The position numbers were made by a program, and so were the translations under genes. Source: Streptococcus urinalis 2285-97 (lineage in GTDB: Bacteria; Bacillota; Bacilli; Lactobacillales; Streptococcaceae). Taken from it: DNA of 64,000 nucleotides. The notes beneath the pieces are model-generated. The model did no database searches. It was not told the origin of the DNA and worked only from the letters and a program-made list of their open reading frames with translations. Of the stretch, positions 34,680 through 46,041 are shown one piece after another; position 1 is the first letter of the stretch, and every line of letters starts with the position of its first letter. The DNA lies in contig NZ_AEUZ02000001.1 in the NCBI RefSeq assembly GCF_000188055.2, forward strand, positions 1,502,001 through 1,566,000, given 5' to 3'.

Positions 34680-35669
34680 GTGGTTACCATCATCAATCAA
34701 GTCAATCAAACAATAAATCAGTATATTGACGGCCTATTAACTACGCAGCCACAATTAGCAAAATTAGGTGATTGGCCAATTATTTATAATCGTCATCAAT
34801 CTAAAAATCATGTTCCTATATTATCTGGTGGTGGTGCAGGACATGAACCTGCGCATGCTGGTTTTGTCGGTGATGGAATGCTATCAGCAGCTGTTTATGG
34901 GGATTTATTTATTCCACCAAAAGAAGACGCTATATTAGAAGCAATTCGTTTTTTGGATCATGGCTTAGGTGTTTTTGTCATTATCAAAAATTTTGATGCA
35001 GATATTGCTAGGTTTCACCGTGCAATTCATCAAGCGCGACAAGAGGGACATCGTGTTAAATACATCATTTCACATGATGATATCTCAGTGGAACCTAAAG
35101 CAAATTTTCAAATGAGACATAGAGGCCTAGCAGGAACTATCTTGTTACACAAAATACTTGGTGCCGCTGCTAAAGATGGTCTGACATTAGACCAATTAGA
35201 ATCTCTTGCATTTGAATTAGCTACAGAGATTGCTACCATAGGATTTGCAACAAAACCGTCTCAATTACCAGGTGAACAAGAGCCTCTTTTTCAACTAGCG
35301 ACTAACCACATCTCATTTGGCATTGGGATACATGGTGAAGAAGGGTATCGCGTTGTTGAATTCCAATCTTCTGAACAACTGGCAATCGAAATTATGAATA
35401 AATTACACATCAAATTTCACTGGCAAGAAGGAGAGCATTTTATTCTGCTCGTCAACAACCTTGGAACAGCAACAGACTTAGAACAAGGGATCTTTTTAAA
35501 TGATATTCGTCAACTGCTTGAACTAGAGGGATTACACTTACCTTTCATTAAAAATGGGAAGTTTATGACCAGTCTTAATATGGGAGGAATCTCAGTCACA
35601 CTGTGCCGGATGAAATCAAAACAATGGCTTAGGTATCTTCAAGAAGATACTAATGCTTTTGCGTGGTAA
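34680..35669 (+). CDS. dhaQ: DhaQ, DhaK-like co-activator
   Basis: 329 residues, GTG start directly after the dhaS stop, with AAGGAG upstream. It is a DhaK paralogue: LSGGGAGHEPAHAGFVGDGM and the dihydroxyacetone-binding His in FGIGIHGEEGYRV are kept. In lactococci DhaQ binds dihydroxyacetone and, with DhaS, signals its presence. It ends just before a terminator. Confidence 0.92.
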   Translation: MVTIINQVNQTINQYIDGLLTTQPQLAKLGDWPIIYNRHQSKNHVPILSGGGAGHEPAHAGFVGDGMLSAAVYGDLFIPPKEDAILEAIRFLDHGLGVFVIIKNFDADIARFHRAIHQARQEGHRVKYIISHDDISVEPKANFQMRHRGLAGTILLHKILGAAAKDGLTLDQLESLAFELATEIATIGFATKPSQLPGEQEPLFQLATNHISFGIGIHGEEGYRVVEFQSSEQLAIEIMNKLHIKFHWQEGEHFILLVNNLGTATDLEQGIFLNDIRQLLELEGLHLPFIKNGKFMTSLNMGGISVTLCRMKSKQWLRYLQEDTNAFAW

Positions 35670-35702
35670 TAAAAAAATAACCCTTTTAGGGTTATTTTTT
35701 TT
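35670..35702. terminator. Bidirectional terminator between dhaQ and thrS
   Basis: AAAAATAACCC pairs with GGGTTATTTTT around TTTTA. It serves both converging genes. Confidence 0.88.
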
Positions 35703-37641
35703 ATTCAGGACGAGACTTGCGATCGATATCAGCTAGAATCGTTTTAACAAACTCATCTACTGATTCTGTATGTGTTGCTTTACTTCCATAACGACGGACA
35801 TTGACAGACTTATCTTCCATTTCTTTGTCACCAACAATTAATTGATATGGTATTTTACTTGTTTGTGAGGCACGAATCTTATATTGCATTTTTTCATTAC
35901 GTTCGTCAACATCAGCTCTAACGCCACGATCTCTAAGAGTCTTAGCAACTTCCCACGCATAATCAATATGAGCTTCATTTGAAATTGGGATAACTGTTAC
36001 TTGGTGCGGAGCTAACCAAGTTGGGAAGGCACCTTTATAGGTTTCAATCAAGATAGCAGTGAAGCGTTCCATTGTTGAGATAACACCACGGTGAATCATA
36101 ACTGGACGATGTTCTTCCCCATCTGCACCAATATATTTAAGGTCAAAACGTTCTGGTAACAAGAAGTCCAATTGAATTGTTGATAAGGTTTCTTCATTTC
36201 CTAAAGCCGTTTTCACTTGGATATCTAACTTAGGACCATAGAAAGCTGCTTCACCTTCAGCTTCATAGTAATCCAGTTTCATGTCATCCATGGCTGCTTT
36301 AAGCATCGCTTGAGCATTTTCCCACATCTCATCATTATCATAATACTTATGTGTATCTTTAGGATCACGATAAGATAGACGGAAACGGTAATCAGTCAAG
36401 TTAAAGTCTTCATAAACATCAATAATCAATTGTAATGTTTTCTTGAACTCATCACGGATTTGTTCAGGAGCTACAAAAATGTGACCATCATTAAGAGTCA
36501 TTTCACGAACACGTTGAAGACCAGAAAGGGCACCAGATTTTTCATAGCGGTGCATCATACCTAATTCTGCAATACGAATAGGTAACTCGCGGTATGAATG
36601 CACATGGTTTTTATAGACTTGGATATGGTGCGGACAGTTCATAGGACGAAGTACAAATTCTTCCCCATCACCCATGTCCATAGTTGGAAACATGTCTTCT
36701 TGGTAGTGTTCCCAGTGACCAGAAGTCTTGTAAAGCTCAACTGATGCCAATGGTGGTGTATAAACGTGTTGGTAACCAGAAGCTAATTCTTTATCTGTGA
36801 TGTAACGCTCAAGCGTACGACGAATCGTTGCACCGTCTGGTAACCAGAATGGCAACCCTTGACCAACTTCTTGGGAAATCATGAATAAATCAAGTTCTTT
36901 CCCTAGTTTTCTGTGGTCACGTTCTTTAGCTTCTTCTAAACGTTTTAAATAAGCTTTAAGATCTTTTTTATCAAACCATGCTGTTCCGTAGACACGTTGC
37001 ATCATAGCGTTGTCACTATTCCCACGCCAATAGGCACCAGCAACATTTAAAAGATGGAAAACTTGAATACGACCAGTCGAAGGAACATGAGGTCCTCGAC
37101 ACAAGTCAACAAATTCACCTTGGCGGTAAATAGTTAATCCAGCTGCATCATCTGAGTGTTCTTGAATTAACTCAACTTTATAAGGATCATCCTTGAAAAG
37201 TTCAAGTGCTTCTTCTTTTGAAATCTCTTCACGGATACAGGGGTGATTTTCTTTTACAATTTTTTTCATTTCTTCTTCGATACGAGGAAGATCTTCATTT
37301 TTTATTTGGCCTTCACCATTATCTGTATCATAGTAGAAACCTTCCGCAATAGCAGGACCTACACCTAAATGTAAATTAGGAAATAGTCTTTTCGCCGCTT
37401 GTGCAAATAAGTGCGCTGCTGAATGACGTAATACTGATAAGGCATCTTCATGATCTGGTGTCACAATTTCAATTGAACCATCTTCAGTAATTGGTCTTGT
37501 TGTGTCAATTAATTGACCATTAAATTTACCTGCTAAAGCTTTCTTAGCTAGTGAATTGCTGATAGATTGTGCAATCTCAAAAGTCGTTATTCCAGACTCA
37601 AATTCACGAACTGCACCATCTGGAAAAGTAATGTTAATCAT
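35701..37641 (-). CDS. thrS: Threonine-tRNA ligase
   Basis: 646 residues with the full class II layout: TGS domain (1-61), editing domain with [16 protein letters not shown] and the HxxxC half ([15 protein letters not shown]), catalytic core motifs ([46 protein letters not shown]) and C-terminal anticodon-binding domain. It charges tRNA-Thr. Expression is controlled by the T-box leader just upstream. Confidence 0.98.
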   Translation of the reverse strand: MINITFPDGAVREFESGITTFEIAQSISNSLAKKALAGKFNGQLIDTTRPITEDGSIEIVTPDHEDALSVLRHSAAHLFAQAAKRLFPNLHLGVGPAIAEGFYYDTDNGEGQIKNEDLPRIEEEMKKIVKENHPCIREEISKEEALELFKDDPYKVELIQEHSDDAAGLTIYRQGEFVDLCRGPHVPSTGRIQVFHLLNVAGAYWRGNSDNAMMQRVYGTAWFDKKDLKAYLKRLEEAKERDHRKLGKELDLFMISQEVGQGLPFWLPDGATIRRTLERYITDKELASGYQHVYTPPLASVELYKTSGHWEHYQEDMFPTMDMGDGEEFVLRPMNCPHHIQVYKNHVHSYRELPIRIAELGMMHRYEKSGALSGLQRVREMTLNDGHIFVAPEQIRDEFKKTLQLIIDVYEDFNLTDYRFRLSYRDPKDTHKYYDNDEMWENAQAMLKAAMDDMKLDYYEAEGEAAFYGPKLDIQVKTALGNEETLSTIQLDFLLPERFDLKYIGADGEEHRPVMIHRGVISTMERFTAILIETYKGAFPTWLAPHQVTVIPISNEAHIDYAWEVAKTLRDRGVRADVDERNEKMQYKIRASQTSKIPYQLIVGDKEMEDKSVNVRRYGSKATHTESVDEFVKTILADIDRKSRPE

Positions 37642-37744
37642 AGATAAGATACCAAGAGTTCTATCAGTATTTGAAAATACTTGTTAAAAGGACTCTTTCC
37701 TTTCTCTTTTAATAAATTTTCTAGTCTTATCTTTTACTAGAATG

Positions 37745-37965
37745 AAAAAGCGACATCCTCAAAAGGACGTCGCAACGTGGTTCCACCTTAATTTGTGTAT
37801 AACGAAAAATAGTTATCGTAAACACCTCATATTGGCTATACCGTTGCCACCGTTTTATGTTTTTGTCATAAAAACGAGGAAGGAGTATTTTAACAATCTA
37901 CCTTGTGTTCTTTCCACCAACCAACACTCGCTCGTAAACTAGATCATTGTTAAAACATGTCTTCG
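37745..37965 (-). promoter_or_regulatory. T-box riboswitch leader of thrS
   Basis: The conserved T-box TGGAACCACG lies at 37776-37785, before a terminator stem (37750-37773, GCGAC.TCC/GGA.GTCGC) and a T run. Upstream, arms AACAAT/ATTGTT close a stem I-like region (about 37880-37950) with the specifier; I could not assign the threonine codon with certainty. Promoter -35 TTGAAA (37994-37999) and -10 TACAAT (37972-37977). Uncharged tRNA-Thr would favour readthrough. Confidence 0.9.
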
Positions 37966-38022
37966 TCAATAATTGTAACACATTTCATCCAATTTTCAAG
38001 CCTTTTTACCATAAAGTCAGTT

Positions 38023-39360
38023 CTATTCTAAAAAATCTTTAATGGCATAAACTAATTTTAAAGGTGCTTTAACAGCTTTTACAGATGTAACTGCTGTTGC
38101 TTTTGCTGCACGTTTGGGTAAATGAACTGCTTGATGAACAAGATTAATGGGTTCAACAAGCTCTTGTTGTCGTCTCACTGTTAAAGAAAATTTTTCTTTG
38201 TTTCGACTTTGTTTTGAAATGAGTGTATCTAAATAAAAAGTGTAAACTGCTCTACCAAATTGTTGAGCAGAGATATCATAACGTTTTTCTTCCAATTCTT
38301 TTTGAGACATTGGCGGTGTCTCTAACACAGCATCTATAATAGCATCTGAAAGTGTTGCTTCATCATAATAAAGCGTGCCAAACATCTTATCAGAAATTAA
38401 ATCATCCAAATAGGGATTCCCATGTGCAATGATGGGTTTCCCACTAGCTAGGCTTTCTGTATAGGTTAAACCTTGTGTCTCACTAGTAGATGCTGAAACA
38501 AAGAAATCACAGGCCTTATAATAAAGAGCAACTTTATCATGTGCAATCATTCCTGTAAAAATAACATGGTCGGTAATCCCTAAATCTTGACTAAGTGATT
38601 TTAGAGTCTCTAAATAAGGACCATCACCCACAATAACTAGTTTTATCTTATCATTATCTCTAATAACTTCTGGAAAATGCATTAAGATTGCTTGAATATT
38701 TTTTTCATAAGAAATACGCGACAGACTTAAAAGCATTGTTTCATTTTCTTTAATGCCTAATTCTGCCTTTAAATGTTCAATATCCTGATTCCTAATATCA
38801 TTTCGAACATAGTTATCTAGTGGAATACCGGTAGGAATAATTCTTTTTGGTACTTTAACGTCATAACCATCTAATAAGTTTAAAACAATCCGACTTGGAC
38901 AAATAATGCCATCTAAATCTTTTAGGTAACCTTTCATGATATGTTTTATCATACCAGGTCTAATTATTTTTCCTTTTGCGATATAGCCAACATAATCTTC
39001 ATATTGGGTATGATAAGTATGGACGACAGGAATCCGTAACGCTTTTGCAACCATCTTCCCCAATAAACCTAAACTAAATTCAGTCTGTGTATGAATAATA
39101 TCTAAATTATATTGTTTAGCGATTTTGTATGATGAAATTAGTCCACGGTAAACAACACGTCGGTCTGTAAAAGACACAAAAGGAACACTTGGTAAGCGAA
39201 TAATTGTTGGATCTTCAAAGCGTTTAACATGCTTATCAGTTGTCGTAAAAATATAAACTTCATGGCCCATTTTTTCCAACTCTGTTTTCAATGTTTTGAT
39301 ACTTGTCGCAACACCAGAAACTTGTGGAAAATAGGTATCCGTAAATAAACCAATACGCAT
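38023..39360 (-). CDS. GT4 glycosyltransferase, probable diacylglycerol glucosyltransferase
   Basis: 445 residues. GT4 features: an N-terminal GLFTDTYFPQVSGVATSIKT, then HTQTEFSLGLLG, PTGIPLDNY, VGDGPYLETL and the sugar-nucleotide site SETQGLTYTESLASGKPIIA. A basic, hydrophobic C-terminal tail (VHLPKRAAKATAVTSVKAVK) suggests membrane association. It is the homologue of the pneumococcal monoglucosyl-diacylglycerol synthase encoded next to cpoA, so it likely makes the first glycolipid of lipoteichoic-acid anchors. It starts 1 bp after the preceding gene. Confidence 0.88.
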   Translation of the reverse strand: MRIGLFTDTYFPQVSGVATSIKTLKTELEKMGHEVYIFTTTDKHVKRFEDPTIIRLPSVPFVSFTDRRVVYRGLISSYKIAKQYNLDIIHTQTEFSLGLLGKMVAKALRIPVVHTYHTQYEDYVGYIAKGKIIRPGMIKHIMKGYLKDLDGIICPSRIVLNLLDGYDVKVPKRIIPTGIPLDNYVRNDIRNQDIEHLKAELGIKENETMLLSLSRISYEKNIQAILMHFPEVIRDNDKIKLVIVGDGPYLETLKSLSQDLGITDHVIFTGMIAHDKVALYYKACDFFVSASTSETQGLTYTESLASGKPIIAHGNPYLDDLISDKMFGTLYYDEATLSDAIIDAVLETPPMSQKELEEKRYDISAQQFGRAVYTFYLDTLISKQSRNKEKFSLTVRRQQELVEPINLVHQAVHLPKRAAKATAVTSVKAVKAPLKLVYAIKDFLE

Positions 39361-39361
39361 T

Positions 39362-40360
39362 TTAATTCTCCATTACTGTTTGATAAACATTTCCTAATTG
39401 TTGAGCTATAGTTGCTAAATCTTTCGATTGTGCTACTTTAAAGCCTATTTCTCCTTTATTGTCTTCAGATTGTAGAACTTCTCTAATAGCTTTAACAAAC
39501 CCATTCACATCTTTTTCATAAGTGACTGCTTCTTCTGGAATCCAATCTTTATAGACAGGAATATCACGTAAAATAACATTTTGGTGACTAGCTAACGCCT
39601 CAAGAACAACAATTCCTTCTGTTTCTTCTCTACTTGGAAAGAAGAAAGCATCTGCACCTGACATAGCACCTTCAAAAACGTCACCTTTTATATAGCCTGG
39701 AAAAAGAACATTGGTCGGATGATTAGTCGTCACAATATCCCTGACTTGTTTGGGAATGATCCATTTATTAGTCTCACCAAACCAAATAAAAGTCACATCA
39801 GGCATTTTTTCTGCAACCTTTATAAAATCATCAATCCCTTTTCTCATAAAATACAGTCCTGCACATATCACAACTTTTTGATTTTCTTTTAAGTTAAAAT
39901 ACTCTCTAAAACTTGCTTCTTTCTCAGGTTTGGGACCATATTTTTCAATTTCAATACCATTTGAAACTGCATAAATAGGTGTTTTGATTCCATATGCTTT
40001 TATTAATTCTTTTGAATACTGAGTTGGTGTGATAATGGCATCTGCTTGGCGATAAAAACGGCAAAGATGACGTCTAAATAACGGAGCTAAAGCATTTGAA
40101 AAAATAAAAGAATTTCGAAAATCTTCTTCAGTCGAATGCCCATGAATGATAACCTTTTTACCAAGATTCTGTGCTTTACGCATTAAATACCAACTAAATG
40201 GTCCATTTGTATTGATATGGACTAAATCATAATGTTCTTTCGGATTAGTTGTATAAGGGATACCAGCAATATCTAAAGCCTTTTCTTGATGTTTAATAGC
40301 TCTACCAATACCTGATTGCCTAATATACTTTTCTGCTTCCAAATATAGCAATACTTTCAT
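39362..40360 (-). CDS. GT4 glycosyltransferase, CpoA-like glycolipid synthase
   Basis: 332 residues, the length of pneumococcal CpoA. Motifs: HINTNGPFSWYLM, IIHGHSTEEDFRNSF, VSNGIEIEKYGP, VICAGLYFMRKGIDDF and the donor site REETEGIVVLEALASHQNVI. CpoA-type enzymes add a second sugar to monoglucosyl-diacylglycerol (IagA is a related group B streptococcal protein). It precedes and is coupled to the partner enzyme. The sugar added (Gal or Glc) cannot be told from sequence alone. Confidence 0.87.
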   Translation of the reverse strand: MKVLLYLEAEKYIRQSGIGRAIKHQEKALDIAGIPYTTNPKEHYDLVHINTNGPFSWYLMRKAQNLGKKVIIHGHSTEEDFRNSFIFSNALAPLFRRHLCRFYRQADAIITPTQYSKELIKAYGIKTPIYAVSNGIEIEKYGPKPEKEASFREYFNLKENQKVVICAGLYFMRKGIDDFIKVAEKMPDVTFIWFGETNKWIIPKQVRDIVTTNHPTNVLFPGYIKGDVFEGAMSGADAFFFPSREETEGIVVLEALASHQNVILRDIPVYKDWIPEEAVTYEKDVNGFVKAIREVLQSEDNKGEIGFKVAQSKDLATIAQQLGNVYQTVMEN

Positions 40361-40447
40361 GAATTCTATTATAGCTTATTTTAGTCTATTTTTCAGCTAG
40401 AAGAAAAAAATCAGTCTTGCGACTGACTTTTTTACCAATAATATTAC

Positions 40448-41899
40448 TTATTTTTCGATCCAAGCAGACACTGACCCTGCATTTACTGGAAAGTCAGCCC
40501 AGCCTTTCTCGTCAATAGTCACTGTTTCTTCATGATTACCAAGGTAATCAATAAATGTCTTGCCCGAATGTAGGCTTCCTATTTCTATCGTTTTCCAACC
40601 AGAATCACCATTTGACAGAATGACAGCCATAGGCTTTTGATGGTCTTCATCACCAAGAAATGCCCAAGCAATACAGTTAGCATGGTCTAGATAATCAACT
40701 TGTTCTCCAAAAGTATAATGTTTTCTTAAATAAGTTAATTTATCAATAATATCTCTAAATGAAGATTGGCCATTCTCTCCTTCTACACCATAATAATCGC
40801 CATAAAACAGACAAGGAGTTCCTTCTTGCCTCAAGAGTATCAAGGCATAGGCAAGTGGTTTAAACCATTCTTCAACAGTTGACTCTAATGCTTGCCCTTT
40901 TTGAGTATCATGATTTTCAACAAAAGTAATCGCTAATGATGGATTTTGTTTTACCAATGTCCCATCAAATATTTGTCGTAAATCAAAGTGATTACCTTCT
41001 TGTGATGCTTTAAAAAATGCCAAATGTAATGGAACATCAACTAGAGAAAACTGAGATTGTGTTGAGTCAAGATAATGCTCCATTAAAGCATCATCTGAGA
41101 CCCAATATTCACCAAAAACTGCTAAATCAGGTTTGATACTGGTCCTAATATCATTAATAAAAGTCTTCATAAAGTAAGAATCAATATGCTTGATAGCATC
41201 TAATCGAAAGCCATCTACTTGAGTTGTTTCAATAAACCACTTTACCCATTCCTTTAAGTGTTGAATGACTTCTGGATGCTTAAAATCAATATCATTATAC
41301 ATCAAATAGTCATAATTGCCATTCTCGTTATCAATCAGACTGCTATTTGCCCAACCTTTATTATCACCTTCAATCATGAAGATACCATTTTTTTGGTGTC
41401 TTGCATCATAATCAAGTCCTGTAAAATGATACCAATGCCATTTAAAATCATTGTATGTATTTCGACGACCAGGAAAATCAAACCCAGTCCAACCTTCTAT
41501 TTCAAAGGAATCTGAAATGGGTTTTTGACGATCATTTGGGTCCATCTCTAAGACATAGAATGTTTCTTGATGATCACCATTTGCTTTATGATTTAAAACA
41601 ATATCTGCAAACGTTTTGATACCAACTTCTTTTAAGGCAGAAATAGCTTCTAAATATTCTTCTTTTGTCCCATACTTAGTTGGGACTGTGCCATTTTGAT
41701 CAAATTCACCTAAGTCAAATAAATCATATATCCCATAACCAACATCATTGAAACCAGTTCCTTTAAATGCGGGCGGCATCCAGACTTGGGTAATTCCTAA
41801 TTCTTTTAAATGGTTGGCATCTTCTTTTAATCGCTTCCAGTGTTTACTATCTGCTGGTAAGTACCACTCAAAATACTCCATCATTATGTCTCTTGTCAT
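40448..41899 (-). CDS. amyA: Cytoplasmic alpha-amylase (GH13)
   Basis: 483 residues, no signal peptide. GH13 motifs: DIVLNHKANGDH (region I), GFRLDAIKHI with the nucleophile Asp (II), FGEYW with the acid Glu (III), FVENHDTQ with the transition-state Asp (IV). It hydrolyses intracellular maltodextrins or glycogen. It stands between ccpA and the glycolipid genes, as in other streptococci. Confidence 0.95.
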   Translation of the reverse strand: MTRDIMMEYFEWYLPADSKHWKRLKEDANHLKELGITQVWMPPAFKGTGFNDVGYGIYDLFDLGEFDQNGTVPTKYGTKEEYLEAISALKEVGIKTFADIVLNHKANGDHQETFYVLEMDPNDRQKPISDSFEIEGWTGFDFPGRRNTYNDFKWHWYHFTGLDYDARHQKNGIFMIEGDNKGWANSSLIDNENGNYDYLMYNDIDFKHPEVIQHLKEWVKWFIETTQVDGFRLDAIKHIDSYFMKTFINDIRTSIKPDLAVFGEYWVSDDALMEHYLDSTQSQFSLVDVPLHLAFFKASQEGNHFDLRQIFDGTLVKQNPSLAITFVENHDTQKGQALESTVEEWFKPLAYALILLRQEGTPCLFYGDYYGVEGENGQSSFRDIIDKLTYLRKHYTFGEQVDYLDHANCIAWAFLGDEDHQKPMAVILSNGDSGWKTIEIGSLHSGKTFIDYLGNHEETVTIDEKGWADFPVNAGSVSAWIEK

Positions 41900-41936
41900 C
41901 AGTGACTCCTATTGAAAAATAGCTGTGTAACAGCTC

Positions 41937-42938
41937 TTACTTAGTTGTACCACGTTTTTTGATACCATGGTTGAGTAATATTTCTTTTTCTTCTAGCTCT
42001 TCTTTATTCATGATTTTAGTTAGCATGCGCATGCTGACAGCTCCTAAATCATAAACAGGTTGACTGATAGAAGATAAGTTAGGCCTTGTGTACTGAACAA
42101 CTGGTGAATCATTACTTGTAATGATTTCAAAATCTTCAGGAACTTTTTTGCCTAATTCAAATAAGCCATTTAAAAGTCCAGCCGCCAATTCATCTTCAGC
42201 AACATAAGCTGCTGTTGCCCCTGAATTAATAACACGTTGAGCTAAATCAAAACCTTCTTTATAGCTATAATTAGCTTCAAAAACAAGGCCTTCTTTGAAG
42301 TCTAATTTATTTTGCTTTAGTCCTTCTTTGTAGCCAACGAGGCGAACTTTACCATTGATATCGTCAATTAATGGTCCTGAAATATAAGCAATTTGCTTAT
42401 GGTTTTCAGCTAAAATATTAACCACGTCAATGACTGCTGCTTTGTAATCAATATTTACACTTGGCAGTTGATGTTCTAAGTCAACAGTACCAGCTAAGAC
42501 AATTGGTGTTCTTGAGCGGGAAAATTCAGCACGAATTTTTTCAGTTAAATGGTGTCCCATAAAAATGATACCATCTACTTGCTTTGCAAACAGTGTATTG
42601 ACAACATTGACTTCTTTGTCATCATCTTCATCACTTGAAGCTAAAACAATGTTGTATTTGTACATTGCAGCGATATCGTCAATTCCTTTAGCTAAGATTG
42701 AAAAATAGTTATTAGCGATATTTGGAATAACAACACCAACAGTCGTTGTCTTCTTACTTGCTAGTCCACGCGCAACTGCATTTGGTCTATAGTCTAAACG
42801 TTCAATTACTTCAAGAACTTTTTTTCGTGTATTTTCCTTTACATTTTTATTGCCATTGACAACGCGACTAACGGTTGCCATTGAAACACCAGCTTCACGG
42901 GCAACATCATATATCGTGATAGTGTCATCAGTATTCAT
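41937..42938 (-). CDS. ccpA: Catabolite control protein A
   Basis: 333 residues. The LacI-type helix-turn-helix TIYDVAREAGVSMATVSRVV is followed by the hinge VARGLASKKTTTVGVVIPNI and a periplasmic-binding-like core. CcpA with HPr-Ser-P binds cre sites to repress carbon-use genes. Several cre-like sites are visible in this window (dha, deo/udp, cel and bgl genes). A cre-like TGTAAACACTTTCA at 42997-43010 upstream suggests autoregulation. Confidence 0.97.
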   Translation of the reverse strand: MNTDDTITIYDVAREAGVSMATVSRVVNGNKNVKENTRKKVLEVIERLDYRPNAVARGLASKKTTTVGVVIPNIANNYFSILAKGIDDIAAMYKYNIVLASSDEDDDKEVNVVNTLFAKQVDGIIFMGHHLTEKIRAEFSRSRTPIVLAGTVDLEHQLPSVNIDYKAAVIDVVNILAENHKQIAYISGPLIDDINGKVRLVGYKEGLKQNKLDFKEGLVFEANYSYKEGFDLAQRVINSGATAAYVAEDELAAGLLNGLFELGKKVPEDFEIITSNDSPVVQYTRPNLSSISQPVYDLGAVSMRMLTKIMNKEELEEKEILLNHGIKKRGTTK

Positions 42939-42996
42939 TGGTTATACTTCCTTTCTATATGAAAATTACGCTTTCAAAAATTATTTTAGCATGTTT

Positions 42997-43010
42997 TGTA
43001 AACACTTTCA
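42997..43010 (-). promoter_or_regulatory. cre-like site upstream of ccpA
   Basis: TGTAAACACTTTCA matches cre except CA for the central CG. A TTGAAAAC-CT-GTTTTCAA palindrome at 43093-43110 is a second possible site. Confidence 0.4.
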
Positions 43011-43119
43011 AGTACTAATTTCTATTTTTTGAAAAAGTTTTCAAAAAAAGTTACGATTCATGTCTTTTTTTCTAAAAATAGTGATAGATCCTTTGAAAAC
43101 CTGTTTTCAATATAAAAAA

Positions 43120-43147
43120 GGATAGAAAGAATAAATTCTTTCTATCC
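43120..43147 (-). terminator. Terminator of the nucleoside operon
   Basis: GGATAGAAAGAA pairs perfectly with TTCTTTCTATCC; on the minus strand the stem is followed by TTTTTT. It ends the udp-nupC-deoC operon before ccpA's promoter. Confidence 0.85.
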
Positions 43148-43171
43148 CAGTTGTTGTCACTTTAATTAAAT

Positions 43172-43843
43172 TTAATAAGTTCCTTCTTCAACGGTTTGAT
43201 TTTTTATAATCTTGATAATTCTACTTGTTCCTAAGCGTGAAGCACCTAAAGAGATAAATTTTTCAGCGTCTTCTAATGAAGCAATTCCTCCAGCCGCTTT
43301 GATTTTAACATTTTTTCCAACATGTTGAGCCATGGTTTCAACATCTTTGAATGTTGCACCACCTGTTGAAAAGCCAGTTGAGGTTTTAATAAAATCAGCG
43401 CCTGATCTCGTCACAACACCACATAATTCAATCAGCTCTGCTTCAGTTAAATTACAAGTTTCTACAATAACTTTTAAGATATGGTCTTGACAAGCTTCTT
43501 TGATTTGGCGGATTTCATCTTCTACTTTGTCGTATTGACCATTTTTTACATCTGTTAAATTGATAACCATATCAATTTCATCAGCACCATTTTGAATGGC
43601 ATCTTTGGTTTCAAACACTTTTGTTGCTGTTGTGCTGTATCCATTTGGAAATCCAATAACTGTACAAATAGCTAATTTTCCAGATACGTATTCTGATGCT
43701 CTTTGAACATAGGATGCTGGGATACATGCTGAAGCAGTCTGATAAGTCATGGCGTCATCTAAAATAACTTTGATTTCTTCCCATGTTGCAGTTGTTGACA
43801 ATAAGGTATGGTCAACAGTTTTTAAAATATCTTTTGTTTCCAT
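43172..43843 (-). CDS. deoC: Deoxyribose-phosphate aldolase
   Basis: 223 residues. The Schiff-base Lys is in [14 protein letters not shown]; the conserved DHTLL start and VKAAGG-like [16 protein letters not shown] are present. It splits deoxyribose-5-phosphate to glyceraldehyde-3-phosphate and acetaldehyde. Last gene of the udp-nupC-deoC operon for using nucleosides as carbon. Confidence 0.97.
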   Translation of the reverse strand: METKDILKTVDHTLLSTTATWEEIKVILDDAMTYQTASACIPASYVQRASEYVSGKLAICTVIGFPNGYSTTATKVFETKDAIQNGADEIDMVINLTDVKNGQYDKVEDEIRQIKEACQDHILKVIVETCNLTEAELIELCGVVTRSGADFIKTSTGFSTGGATFKDVETMAQHVGKNVKIKAAGGIASLEDAEKFISLGASRLGTSRIIKIIKNQTVEEGTY

Positions 43844-43871
43844 AAGTAATCTTTTGAGAACCTCTTTTTAT

Positions 43872-45080
43872 TTAAAATAATGTTACGATACCAACAATCA
43901 TTGCACTAAGAATACTTACCGCTACACCACCAAGCATTGCTCTAAATACTAATCTAGCAAGTGTTCCACGTTTTTCTGGGCACAAAACAGCAATACCAGA
44001 CACGCAAATTCCTAAACTAGATAGGTTTGCAAAGCCACAAAGCGAAATAGTAGCAATCAATCCTGTACGATAATCTAATGATTTAATCAGATGACCTAAT
44101 TGTTGGAAAGCGACAAATTCGTTAAGAACTAATTTACTTCCTAATAAATTACCTTCTAATAAAATATTTTTTCCTTCTAAGCCCATAAAGAAACCAAATG
44201 GAGCAAATATATAAGAGAAGATTTGTTCTAACCTTATACCAAAGACACTCAATATCATGTTAACGAGAGCAACAAGTCCAACAAAGGCAATTAAACTAGC
44301 ACCAATAGAAAATGCCATTTGAGCACCTGTTGAGGCACCTTCTGCAATGGCATCAATGACATTAGCATTATTACCTTTATTATCCATTTTGACTTCTTCA
44401 ATTTCAAAGAATTTTTCAGTTTGAGGATAAAGCGTTTTTGCAACTAAAATACTACCAATTGGTACCATTGTTGAAGCAATTAAGAGATACTTCATTGGTA
44501 TTCCTAGTGCAATATAGCCTCCTAAAATAGATACTGACATGCTTCCCATACCTGAAACAAGAACGACCATAATTTCACTATCAGTCATTTTGTTAAGGTA
44601 TTTACTAACTAATATTGGACTGTCTGTTTGTCCTAAAAACATATTGGCAACGGCAACAAAGCTTTCCACTTCAGATGACTTCATTAGTTTTCCGACGCCT
44701 TTTCCAATCCACTTGACGACAAATCCCAAAATCCCCACATAGTATAATAAACTAACAAGAGCAGATAGGAATACAATGTTACCTAGGGTTTGGATTGCAA
44801 ATATGAATCCTGTTGGAGCACTACCATTTGCTAATGATCCAAAAACAAAATCTAGTCCAGCTTTACCACAGTTGATGACATTTGTAACGCCATCAGAAAC
44901 CACTTCAACAATTTTTTGGCCTAAAGGTACTTTGACCAATAAAACTGCAATGATAAATTGTGCGATAAGTGCCTTTCCTATCAGTTTAACAGAAACCGCT
45001 TTACGATTAAAGGAAATAGCATACATTATCCCTAAAACAAGACAGATACCAAGTAAACTATAAATAAATTGCATTTTCAA
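43872..45080 (-). CDS. nupC: NupC-family concentrative nucleoside transporter
   Basis: 402 residues, many membrane helices. Family motifs: MFLGQTDSPILVSKYL, SEIMVVLVSGMGSMSVSILGG, and NEFVAFQQL near the C terminus. Cation-coupled uptake of pyrimidine or other nucleosides; partners are udp and deoC, with about 16-28 bp gaps on either side. Confidence 0.95.
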   Translation of the reverse strand: MKMQFIYSLLGICLVLGIMYAISFNRKAVSVKLIGKALIAQFIIAVLLVKVPLGQKIVEVVSDGVTNVINCGKAGLDFVFGSLANGSAPTGFIFAIQTLGNIVFLSALVSLLYYVGILGFVVKWIGKGVGKLMKSSEVESFVAVANMFLGQTDSPILVSKYLNKMTDSEIMVVLVSGMGSMSVSILGGYIALGIPMKYLLIASTMVPIGSILVAKTLYPQTEKFFEIEEVKMDNKGNNANVIDAIAEGASTGAQMAFSIGASLIAFVGLVALVNMILSVFGIRLEQIFSYIFAPFGFFMGLEGKNILLEGNLLGSKLVLNEFVAFQQLGHLIKSLDYRTGLIATISLCGFANLSSLGICVSGIAVLCPEKRGTLARLVFRAMLGGVAVSILSAMIVGIVTLF

Positions 45081-45096
45081 CTCCTAATGTACTTTA

Positions 45097-45955
<859 letters not shown>

Positions 45956-46041
45956 TAATGAAAATATTACTATTTTTTAATCTAGAGGACTTGATTTTTG
46001 AAAGAGCTTTTATTACACTAAGACTAGCTAAAGGGGATAAC

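Noticed and set aside
37742-37942. 66-codon plus-strand frame upstream of thrS
   Set aside because: It runs antisense through the T-box leader, and the T-box and terminator explain the conservation.
43093-43110. TTGAAAAC-CT-GTTTTCAA palindrome as a certain CcpA site
   Set aside because: It lacks the central CG of cre; kept only as a weak possibility in the ccpA leader.
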